Of a stretch of 64,000 nucleotides of DNA, positions 40,801-53,200 are shown in pieces. Source of the stretch: Lethocerus indicus (taxonomy: Eukaryota; Arthropoda; Insecta; Hemiptera; Belostomatidae); NCBI GenBank assembly GCA_019843655.1, contig JACDQD010000007.1, positions 23,516,365 through 23,580,364 on the forward strand. Direction: 5' to 3'. The translations under genes and the position numbers were made by a program. The first letter of the stretch is position 1. Each line of letters begins with the position of its first letter. Below the pieces are notes generated by a model that searched no databases, was not told where the DNA came from, and was given only the letters and a program-made list of their open reading frames with translations.

Positions 40801-43800
40801 GCCTTCATCGTCGGTAGCGCAGGAGAGTAGCGTGTTTCTGATTAAGGATCCAGTCGACACCGTTGGTACCGACGGCGGCAGGATGCCGTGAACGGTCTAA
40901 TTTGATACCGAGTGGTTATTGCCCATTACACAAAGTACAGACGAGGGAAAGTTTTTTTTAAAAAGTCTTATAATTTTTTTCAACAGAATCTACTTGAAAT
41001 GCACTGATCACTAACTGAATTTTGGCCAACTAGCGGCTGTCGCGAATTTGGTCAAGTCCCTTTGATGCGAATACGGCGATTGTATACTAACGACTCCTGT
41101 TTGCGACCCATTCCAATTTCAAAGACCTCGACCGTTGAATGTAAAACAGTGACCGTTGAGACGACTGAGTCTCACGGCCCAAGCCCAGTAAGGCCCAGTT
41201 GGTACTGTCCCACTTTTCTCACTACGGTCCTTCCTACTCACTGGTTTTATGGCGCCTACCAAGATGGTCAGTTCAGGTTGCGAATTTTAAAAGGGCTGTC
41301 CTTGCATCATACCTCACGCCTAAATTCAGGATTGAAGTGATGAAATTTTTTATATTCAAAAGGTGGTTTTCATTTCTTCATCTTATATTTCTAGTCTCGC
41401 AGATTTTAAACATTCGTTCCTCTGGAGGTCAATAAGATCATGAGAATTTATTAAACTAAATAGACTGAGGAATAAATTGAGAGACTATTCGTGCATTTGC
41501 AATTTTTATATTCGCATTCTATAATCGTATTCATTTTATAGGAATTTAATATTACTTTTTATATTTAACTAAAATTGTTTATTGTATACCTAATATCAAT
41601 ATACTATACGAAAATGGACTGTAGGTTTTTTTAACAGTTTCTCAAAAACGTTTCGGAATACAAATGCCTTTTCTGTTTCCGAGGCCGACAATTTTTCGGG
41701 ATCGCCAAAATTCCTGGCGGCCTCCTGGTACGCGGTTCGATCGTGACCTGGCTTAAACAGCGCGGCTTACCTACATACCTAGAGAGCAGACGTGCGAGAC
41801 TCGAGGACGGTTGCGTTCCTGTAAACAGGTAAACGCGACCTACCGTTTACATGGAGGACCACGCGTTTCTATTTTCGGAAAACTTGTCAGAAGGACGAAA
41901 GAGACCGACGAAGGACTATTACGGAAAACCGATTGTTGTAAGAAACCTGTCGATATTTTCTGTGTACGTTCTACCCTCGTAGCTCGATCACACTTTTTGC
42001 AATCCACGTAATATTGTTAAACTAAAATATGAATCATTTCAAAATATTGGCTCATTTTGGGCCATTCATCAACATCTATTGGAACAATTTTTATCACTGA
42101 CGCTGAATCGTTATCGACAGTAATCCATCCTCAGTGCTAGTAAACTGCACTATAAAAGATAAATGTGAAGACCCAATAAACATTTTAAATTCTTCATCTA
42201 CATTAAATAGGTAGAGTATTCAATATGTATATTTCGGGCCAACAATATGTATTCTAACTGTTAGGTTGGATTTCGACAGTAGAACTAAATTCGTACGATG
42301 GAGTTCATTAAATAGGTGAATCATGTCACACGTCAACCCGTTCGAAATGAGTTTGTACAAGTGTAGTCTCGACTTTAGGGCGTCCTTCGCCTCAATTGCG
42401 CCATTTGATAGCGCCCATTTCATAATTCAGGGAGTAAAATTCTGGAATACACGTCAAATACGATTTGACCAGTCCTTATTGGCTTTCAAAGAACTTACAC
42501 TTAGTCGTTTTTATGAAATATCCAAAATGGCATCTCTGTAAGTCATTGGGAATAATGCCTTTACGTGAAATCGTTTTGCCGCTATATTGTATAACGTTTT
42601 TTGATAGAAGTACCTTTTTTTACATATAATGGCAATTGTATCAATAAATTTTTCATGCAAATATTTTCTAATTTATCACTCTAAAACTTAATAGAATTAG
42701 AACAGGGTTATAAAATATATTATTATATAATAATATTTTTATGTGTGAGCAGAACTGTAAGGATATTTAATTACTATAAATTAAACTGTATATATCCATT
42801 CAAGTTTTATCTTCGAGCCACATTTAATGTCCTGACTATTTTCATGGTATTCTAACCACAATCGTAAGATGGCCGTTTTTCACGTTCGATAGAGTTCAAC
42901 AACTGGAATAAAGGTCTGCTGTATAAATAAAGGTTAAGCCCTTTTCAAGGATATGCCACCGCGCTAGCGTGTCTGCCTTTCTCTTATCTCAGAGCCTAAA
43001 GAAATTATGTGCTTCATTTACATTGGGCGTCACAGCTATAGTTAAATCGGTTTCACTTCCATCCCCTCCCTCTTCAACCCCTGAATGGCTGGCGCCAATC
43101 AGGCCAACTTCAATATTTATTTTTTTACCGCACCTCAATTTATGTCCTTCTTCCTTTATGCCTGTGCTCCAATAAATATTTGGGCCAACAGTTGGGCGAT
43201 AAATTTTCGCACGGTAGTATAAAAAAAATCAAGAATCAAGAATCAAAAATTAAGTTGTCATATTCATTCCAAACAGAACCTTCCAGAGGTTTATTTATTG
43301 CAATGAGGATATATGAATTTATACAGGTCAAACAGGAAAATATGTAGTTTTACCATTAATTTTATACCCATTACATTGTTGTGAAAATATATACCGTGTT
43401 ACGAAAAAAGCCACTTTTCTGTGCGAAAACATTATTCAATTATCTCTCTCTCAATCTCCATCTATCTATTATGGTCGTATAAAACTGTTCATATTTAATT
43501 AGAGCATTAATAATAATAATCCTTGCTAGCTAGAAATAAACGTGCGTGCAGTTTTTTCGTGTTTCATGAACTTTTTCTTCTTTCGGGTCATATTTTTGAT
43601 AACGCCGTCAGGAAAATGCTAATGAATAAAAATACAAACAAAGCCGTCGGGGATTTTCGTCCAGATGAACTAAGTATTCGGCTAAGCCTCCTTTTCCATG
43701 CAAACTAAGCGGTAGTAAATGCGGTAGCGTGAAGTAAACGTCGGTACCTTTGGATGTACATTCTGAGCTTTTTCCCCGTTCCTATCTGTCCCCTACACTC

Positions 43801-44229
43801 AAATACCGAGGATCTTATCTCTGTTGATTATAAATCTGAATACATTTATCTTTCATTTTTTGTCCCTTTTTTTAAGCCGGATTACCGTGTTACGGGAAAA
43901 AGCTCGGTCGTCGCCCCTCCCACCTCCCCTGGCATGAGTTAAATAGCTATTTTTCACGAGATCGATATCTCCCACGATTATTCTTTCGTCACGAAACCCT
44001 CATCGTTTTTTCTTTCTAGAATTCCCGGAGCCTTAAGGAGGAATTCTTTCTTAAAGTTATATTGGTGTGTTGGTATTTAGTCACAAACGTTTACTGGCGG
44101 TGGGAGGGGGGCGCCTAAGGGGTCGATACAGATGGCACTTCCAGATAATTGGAACGGAGCCAAATATTAATAAGTTGTTTCCCTCGTTGTTATTATTTTT
44201 CGGTTTAGTACCAGTCGCTAAAGAATATA

Positions 44230-44282
<53 letters not shown>

Positions 44283-47200
44283 TAGGAGAGATTTATATTT
44301 TCAATTTATTAGCTCCCTACGTAAAAACATAAGTAAACCTGTATTTAAACAGTTAATTGGCCGAGAGATATATTTATATAAAGGTGTAACAGGTCAGCAA
44401 CACGACGGGAATAATTACTTAATTCCTAAAAAGAAATAAACGGAATTGCAGTCCGATCATTAGTTATTCCCAACAAGCTAATCAAAAACTGAATTCGACT
44501 GCCTTTCAGTTAACAAATGTCTTCAATTCAAAAAAAATCTTTTAATGTATGTAGGATAATGAAAAGAAAGGCAAATAAAAATTATACACGGTTTCACAGT
44601 AGGTATTCAACTTAGTCTACGATATCACTGGTTCTCGTTGGGTTGCAATTTCTTCTTGTCTTGATTACAAAAGCAATTAATCAATTTGTAACGGCTGACC
44701 GAGAAATGGCTAATGTAAGGGGCTTTCGTGCCAGTTGGGGTGAACTGGTGATGAATAACAATTCTCATTAGCATAAAACCCCGTCCGAGTGTTTGGTTAA
44801 CGTTGTATCGACCCTCTGTGGTTCGATATAACTCCTTTCGAGATATGGCCAGGTGGAGTTTATTTACATTTTTTTTCGGGTTGTCCTCTTTCCCGTGAAA
44901 TATCTCGCACATTTCATGGGCTGAAGGACGTAGATTAAAATATGAGTTCACTATGCTTATAATTGTTATTGGAATAATTCCAGAATTGGTATCAGCAGAT
45001 GGATCGGCAGGCCAGATGTTTTAAAGCGTCCTAAACATATTTTACTTTCCGTCATTATTATAGTGGCGCACTTGAGCATGTTCGGTGCCGAGATGCATCC
45101 TGTCGGCACTTTCACCAGCAATTTTCTGCGGTCACAGTTATGAACAAAACTGAATAAGGGAATGCTCTCTGTTTTCTCGTATTACGCGTTAAATTTATAA
45201 CATAATTTGTAAGTGTTTTCTCACGTATATTACTGAGGCGGTTTTTTACACCGTTGAAAAACCTGAATTTAATTTTCAGACTTGAAACTTCAAAACTTGA
45301 AACATTGTTCAAAGTTGATGCAAAACAGGGCTTTCTCAAATATGTGTGTTGTGTGAGCGGTGAAGAAACGACCGGCTCAGTCGTCCGGACCGGCTTTCCG
45401 TGTACAGTCCTGAGGAACAGGATCGAGAAAATGAGGCCAGAGAAAGTTCACAACCAGCAAAGTTACCCGACTGTACTTCTACTTTGATGATTGGGACTTA
45501 GCCAAGCTGCTAGTTGGACTACCAGTCTGACATCGGGTCACGTCGGGATTATTTATAGAATCGAAAATTTACATTTTCAGAACAAATATGCCGGGATAAC
45601 ATAAGCATCTGAAGACAAAAGCTACACTCATATCTGAGTTTTGTGTTATTAAAAGAACACAACACACACGAATACTAAATAAAAACCTTTATCTACTCAG
45701 GATCATTTTGGAGAAAATGTTTTGCAAGTGATTTCCTTTCGTGATAATATTTTTGTTCCATTTCACTCAAAAAGATTATTATTTTATTTGCCTTAATAAA
45801 TAAAATATTAAAATCTCAAATAAATATTAATTATCACATTGCTGTAAAGTAGGACCGAAAATGTAGTTTTGTATTTATTTCTGGGATGTACTTATTCAAT
45901 AATAATCAAATGTAATTGGAATAGAAATTAATTTCTGCGGGAGATCTTTCTTAGATTCCCTTGGCAAAAAGTGAATTGAATTGGCTCAGTTAATTAGCTG
46001 GGAAAAAAAATTCCCAATTTTCCTGAGCTTTGTTTTCATCGGGGCAGGACAATAACCTGAGCTCGAGGAGCTCATTGTAAACCGAAATCGTTGTTCTCAC
46101 GATAATTTCCACTCTACTTTTGTTGTCTATTGAAACGAGGCCTCCGCCGCTATCCGGACAATCTCTTCGTGTCACTCAGACCAAGGCCAACCCTAGTACG
46201 TCATGAGTATATATATTCAAAAATAACATTCGCCTTATTTACACGTTAAAAACAATTCACTATTTCGTTGTTCGGTTATATCTTATTGGATATTTTTAAT
46301 TTGGGCACCAAAAAATCCGCCTATGCGCTAAAAGTGCTAGTTTGAAAATTGTATCTCAATGCAATACACGTAACCAATATGGAATACATAAATTTCATTA
46401 GAATTCAGAAAGTAAGTGGATCAAATCTGAATCCAATAATTCAGACGTTCTTTAACGTTTATTAAAACAACTAGTAACACAAACTAAACTCACATTTCGA
46501 AGATCAGATGAATTGCGATGGAATTTGTGTCCGGATGTCTTTTTCTTTCCATATGGAATTATTGCAATGGACGTGACCCTTCAAATATTTCGAGTAATTT
46601 AGCCAAGGACATAAGAAGCATTTACAGTCTTGTTACGTAAATTAGATTATGTTTGCGACATTTTTCCAAGTGCCGACAGTGCAGACGACATGTGACAACT
46701 TTATCGCCTAACACGCAGCCGATAGAATACAGGAAAAGCATGAAGAGAATGGTTTGATAAATTGTGGAGTATATAAATGCTGTCACATACGAAAGACATT
46801 TACGTTGTTAGGACTTACTGCCTTTGAATACAAATATTTTTATTTCAACCGAACGAATTCGAATGAATTCATTATTATTCAGTTTCATGCTGTGGCACAC
46901 ACAAATATTATTAACTATGAAACACCAATACAGAAAATGGAGTATGGTACAGGCTTCACTTTTATTTTATTTCCACGTGTTCATATAATTGTAGGTCGAT
47001 GCCTTTGATCATGGAGAGAAATTAGTAGCAAAATATATTCTGTCAAATTCATTCGGATAAAATCTCGGCATTCAATTCTATTGGGTTGGAAATCAATGAT
47101 GAATTCTTTTTTAGAAATAACGAGGTTATTAGGAGCATGGTGAATGCCATGATGTGAACACTGTGATAATAGAATGAATAATTTTAAGGAATAAGTATCT

Positions 47201-50200
47201 GCAGGCATGAACATCGTAAAAGGCTATCTTAAATTTTCTAATAATTAATTCGTAGCTCAGATTTGATTCCCAGTACCAATTAGTAATCTGCAAAAGTCGG
47301 AAAACCTGCTTTATCCGAAATAGCGAAACCATTTCACATTCAATAATCCAGGGGACTGTAAACAAACTAATGATAGTTATAAAAAGAAAAATTGGATTTC
47401 TTATCGCCGATTGGCCGTAAATTGTTTGCATGCTTTCTCCCAGACGATGATAAATTTCCGCTGGAAGATTGCGCCGGATTGAATTTCATTATACTTTTGA
47501 CGTAAAAGACTTTTGTAAATGAATTCTACTCCCTTATATTATTTGTCGATTTACTTATTTGTCTGTCTGTGATATTAATTGAATTCCGGCGTCGATGAAT
47601 CTAAAAGTTGCATGCGAGATTCTTATTACTACTGAAGTATGCTATTTATTGTAGCACTGATTAAAAAAAAATAGATTTTGCATTTAAAGCAGTTATAAAG
47701 GTATTCAACTAGATTTTCCGCCATTCTCTGAGGCTGGTCGATTTCTGCTTTACGCCAACATCAATAGTAGTAGTTGCTTACATTCTACATGTTCACAATC
47801 CAGCAAAGATACCAAACCAGTTCTGCAATATTTCTAATTGATTGGTCAACCAAAAAACTAAAGAATCATAATATTCTTTCGAAAATAAACCCTAATTTGT
47901 TATTTGCGGAACTCAAGTTCCAGATGAAGGGCATTCAAGACGGACACAAATTAATGACTAGACGTTTGACCCGTTTAGATAACGCCTATCTAAGTATATT
48001 TCTTCTTCAATGTTAATTATTTCATTGACCTCGGTCTTATTGACAGCTGCTGATATTGTGCCCATTATCGCCTGGAGTTATATTTATACTTATATCATTA
48101 AAGCCACAACATTCACGACTTGAAACTTCTTTTTCTAGAACAAAATATATGCTATTCCCGGCAAATCCATCTGATTTTGAAAGTTTTTTTCCTGCCTAAT
48201 TATCACGCAATACCGTCCTTCAGTAAATGACGTCCTTTCTCGGACTGAAATAAGTTTTAATTCATTAACCAATTGCAATCGGTGTCTGTAACGCAAAAAT
48301 TATATATATTTTTTCCAATGACATTATTATGTGTATGTTACATTGTTACGCGTATATTCCTTTTGTGGCGCTTCTGCCACAAAGCCTGCGTAATAAGACA
48401 TCCGCAGTAGTTCTAAAAAAACATTTGATATTTTGTGTACGTGAACCTACTTTTTCGCACATCATTCTCTGTTGGCAGACAAAGTGCCTTTCGGTAACAG
48501 CGATGTTAACGGTGGGGTAGGGACGACAAACGTTCCGAGGGGGCTTCGGGCCAATCCCGTGACCCGTCTATAGGACAATTGCAGATATTATCGGGTCGCG
48601 TCGAGAACGGATGGCAGGGTGGGGTGGGGTAGGGGAAAAATCCCCGAGAGTAACAGTAACGTCGGGGAGGCTGCCACGTATCGGGCGATCTAAACGGTGG
48701 GTTAGGACATGAGGCGTTCTCGCCGGGCCCCCCTCCACTTGCGCTGTTCCTCCCATTGTCGTCCGTAGACCGCGACAAATCCCTCCGTTTGGACACGGAC
48801 CCGTCCGTTTCTACTGTTCCGCATCGCTCTGATTCATATATCGGTACGGTTCCTCGGGGAATTGCCAGACCGAAGTTCAATAACCGTCTCAAGGCTGGAA
48901 GATAAGAATTATTAAGGTTGACAACTTAATAACGTTAAAATGTTGAAAAAAATTGTGCCCACGGATAATTTATTTATCACTTACTTTTATTCTGTTATCT
49001 CTATTGTTTTGATTGAATTGATACATTGATATAATAAAGATGAGTTTCTCATAGTTCTTTTTAACTTTCACAATTGGTTCAGAACATATGTACTGACCAA
49101 GAATCAGAAATCTGACATCTCATGATTAAACGCTTTCTTGTACATTTGTCAATAACTCTGATGAATACATTCTTTTTTTTATTAACCCCTCGTTTATGAA
49201 GGTAGAATACATCAAAGCAGCTCCACGAAAACCGAACTTAGATGTAGGTGCACACGTCCACATTTCTAAGGAAATAAACCGTTTTTTTTTAAGATGGCGT
49301 CACGCCAGGAGCGAGTCGAGGAGCTGACTTAAGCAGTTTTTTAAGGCCAGCCAAAAAGAGAGAAATAAAAAACTAAAACCGAAGAACTGTTCAACGGTCG
49401 GCTCGTTGATTCTGTCTAATGAATATTTTTGCAAATACTGTAAATTTAAGGACTATTGATCTAGATTACCATAATCCTCCGGCCACTATCCTTCCTCTCA
49501 TTAAACCTTGCTTATTCGTTGTCTGTTTTTTATTAATTCTTCCAAGAACTTCACGCGATCGAACACATAGACCCTCGCTTACAAAAGAAGGGGCACTCAC
49601 ACCGGATAGACCGGTTCGCCTTGAGACGTGGCCAGTTGTAAGGAAAGCGTTTGACAAATTTGCGAACCTCACCCCCGCCTCGAAGCCGACCATCTCAATA
49701 CAACAGAGCGCTGTGTCGGCACCCATTTAAATATCAATCGGTTTCAGCATCCATAAAAAAGAGTAAACTTTTTTTTATACCTCCCTTATCTCTCATAAAC
49801 CGTATTATTTCCGATAGCAATGTTGAGTTCAGGAGTTATCCTAATTATATCCTAAAGTTTTAAAGAAATTCCACTTACTGGAATAAAGGCAATGTTTGTT
49901 GAACCAAGCACGGTTTCACACTACATTAGTGTAGCAAGAGTACAATGAACCAGTTAAGATGGTCAACTTTATAAGGAGGTTTGTCTCCTACTTAACTAAT
50001 AAAACTTATAATAACATGACGAGTGTTTCTATGTTTCGTTCAACAAATTTTTCATTAATTCCGTCAGTTAGTTTCATCACATTCATCCAAGTCTTAAAAT
50101 AAGTATGAAATTTCGTTTAATACAGTCGCTGTTAGTTGAACTTTTCTTAACAAATTTAAGAATGCTGTATTGAATAACTGCAATATTTATATCCTCCATG

Positions 50201-53200
50201 AAGTAAGATTTCTTTCATTTGTTCTTCTAGTCTTATTAGTAACACTACTAATATACATACTTTCTATTACGTCGAATTATTCTAATTCCAATTTACTTTT
50301 AGTACAAATGTATTCCTATACAAAGCAGTGTATTCATAAATAGACAAATTTCACAGTTGAGTGTTATAAGAAAACTAGTATTTTGAACGATTCGATGATA
50401 AGCTCATTAGCCAAGCAAGGACATCCGTCCTTCGCGAAGTAGAGGGTAGCAATCTGCAAGAGAAACGTCCTTCACCTTTCGTTTTCCGGCGTAAATCCCA
50501 ATTATGCCCAATTATCAATAAAATTCGAATACAAAAGACAATTATTTTCGAGATTAGATTTCGATTTTCTCTTATACAGATCTATAGATAAAAGGGAGTT
50601 AAATGGTTGGACTTTATAAAATGGAAATGAGGTTCATTTCATGCTGTCTTGGCGTCAAAACTGTACTCATATTACCATTCACTGCCATTTTCTGCCTAGT
50701 TTAACCTATTCTAAACGGTTTTCTTCACTCGTAGATCCGACGATTAGTTCACGATAAATATGTTACATTAAATACATACATATACAAAACGATAAAGTCA
50801 CCGGATAGTAGGTATAATTCTTTAAACCTTGTTCACTTGTTGTATTAACATTTAAGGTTAGGCCTAAACTAGAGAGATTGTTTGTAGTAATGCTAGTGGA
50901 ATGGTAGTACATGCTAAAAATACCAGGGCGTTTCGAAAATGGACACATTCCCAGCATTCCCATATCCCCAAAATGTTTTATGCAGCATATGGAAGCGTTC
51001 TTTTATTTTTAATGAAATGCGTTTACCTGTAGTATATCGAAGTTAAAATACCTAAATAAAATACGCCAGGTTAATTCTAAAATTGAAAAATTTTTACTTA
51101 TAATTCAGGCGGTGAAAACTAATAACAATAATTCGTCACCTTACTTCAACAGGTGTGTAAAGTATAACAAATCATTGTTATATCAACACGTTTTGCATAT
51201 TCAGCAGTGAATGAAAAGTGATAAAATAAGGTTCAAAGTATTAGATTTCCATTATTAACCAATATATTTCAAAGTATTCTGACGTTTCCCATTACTGTGT
51301 TTACAGGTGAACGTGGGGGTCTACTACGAAGCCTTGTGCCCCGACAGCATGAAATTCATCACAACCCAATTATATCCGGTCTACGAATCGGTGCTGGGCA
51401 AGAGTATGAACCTCACCCTTGTGCCCTACGGAAAAGCAACTGTGAGTAAATCAACTGCAAAATATTATTATACTGTGAAGAGATACAATAACCTTAATTC
51501 GAACCTTAATCTGTGTAATGCCTATTTACATGTATTTCTGTAATAAACTAATATGTCCAAATTTGCCAGGATCTACAATTGAAATATGCAGCTTATAGGC
51601 CAGGAGTTGGAATTTTTAATTCATGTTTGATGTACCTGTGTCCAATTGGGTACAATTCCCGGGAAGTGTTTTTCCAGTGATCCACTATCTCTGAAGAAGT
51701 ACTTTAAGGTATTCCCTCCGTGTGGTTTATCCTATCTCAGTAGACCAGGCGAACGCATCCACGTGGCGGGACAGGGGCAGGGTGTGTCGCTTTGAATCGG
51801 GGAAAAGTTACCCTGGTACTTTACCCAGGAAAACGGTGATTCATTGGGAGAAATCAACGGCAAGAGCCCACGATGGACAGTAACTAAATTAGTTCGGACC
51901 TTAATTTTGGAAAACCAATCGCCGGGCAATTTGAGGGCAAACTTTCACTGATGCCAACCAGAGGAGAGACCGAACCGTCGATTGTCCGTTAGATGTAGTT
52001 TTGTGCGGTTTATTTCATTTGGACAGTTCCCGGGCCATAGCTGTCCAATTGGCTCGTTACTCAACCTGATGGAGTTGAGAAAATTACAGAGCAGTTTGCC
52101 TGAATTTTCACAAGAACTTGGAAAACTCTTCATGATGAGTTTCGGTGATTCGAAATACAATCAGCGGCCTCTGTCGTAAGTCTTTAGCGACAAACGCTCT
52201 AACACAATTAACGTCCTAGAAATGTTCTAACAATAACGCCGTGAAGCTATTCTTGAAGACGAACAACTCCCGTGAAAGTCGTAACAAAGCCTAGACAGAA
52301 TTGTGTAACACCTTTCTCATATTTTTCCAACTATTCTTTCCGATTATACCGTTTTCCAGGATAATGATTCCATCGGTAATTTAGCCATTCCTCACAGCAG
52401 AATCATTTTATCTTAACGTTTTCCTCAATTGCTCATCGCAATTCTTCAGTTCAGTTAATCACCTTTCCGTTCCTAGAATCAGTATTTCTTTCCTCTAAAC
52501 ATCCGCGTTAGGTAGCTGAAACCTTTGAAATGTACATTAGATAAATCAGGAATAAACAGAATATGGAGATATCATTATGCTCAGATAATGTATTCTATTA
52601 TCGTGTATAATATGATTGTTCTTGTTTTCAGATGACGAAGAACGAAAACGGCACTTATAACTTCAGTTGCCACCACGGTGAGGAAGAGTGCTACGGCAAC
52701 AAGGTCCAGGCCTGCGCCCTTAAGATCCTCGACACCCAAGGCACACAAGTCAAGTATATCAACTGTCTCATGACCAACGGCAAGAAGGGCATGGAATACC
52801 CGCTTAAGAAGGTGATTATATACCATCACTTCCTATTATATTTTGACTGAATGAAAATGTTCATGTCTTTAAATATTCTGTACGAAGAAAATTAATTTCG
52901 TTTCAATTATTTTGCGGTACAGTGCACCGATGAACTGAACATGGCGGAGGACCAGATCTCGATGTGCAGCAATTCGACCACCGGTGACGAAGAACTGGCC
53001 AAGATGGGTATGCTAACCGAAAAGCTCGAGAAGACCCTCACTTCCGTGCCAACAGTTGTCTTCAACAATGTAAACAACACTTACTTACTATTTTTTATCT
53101 CATAAATCGCCTGAGAACTTTCATATAACATGGAAGTTTGACAATTTCGTTCTTCCTGGGATTCTTTTTTTCACTTTCAAAGTATGCCCCATTAGTATAC

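Larger units (their letters stand above)
16852..51306 (+). other. GILT intron 1, about 34.5 kb
   Basis: Donor GTTCGT, acceptor TGTTTACAG. I find no nested gene: open stretches reach at most about 130 codons, often on both strands at once, and none resembles a known protein. By eye it is less AT-rich than the flanks, with many CpG-containing, binding-site-like patches; items I could support are listed separately. It may serve as a regulatory domain, possibly for a different gene. A first intron this long relative to introns 2-4 (1190, 111 and 173 bases) is notable. Confidence 0.7.

Noticed and set aside
49419..49730. Overlapping open frames of about 100 and 86 codons on opposite strands
   Set aside because: Both strands are open in a less AT-rich patch, neither has good flanking splice sites or a familiar sequence; likely chance.
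50621..50704. ATG followed by a hydrophobic, signal-peptide-like stretch (MEMRFISCC..) 600 bases before GILT exon 2
   Set aside because: It runs into a stop codon after 27 residues with no good donor before it; exon 1 at 16771 gives a better N-terminus and an in-phase donor.
51982..52175. Open frame in GILT intron 2 ending in a perfect GTAAGT donor
   Set aside because: As a cassette exon it would end at phase 2, while exon 3 must be entered at phase 0, so the reading frame would break; the GILT protein is complete without it.
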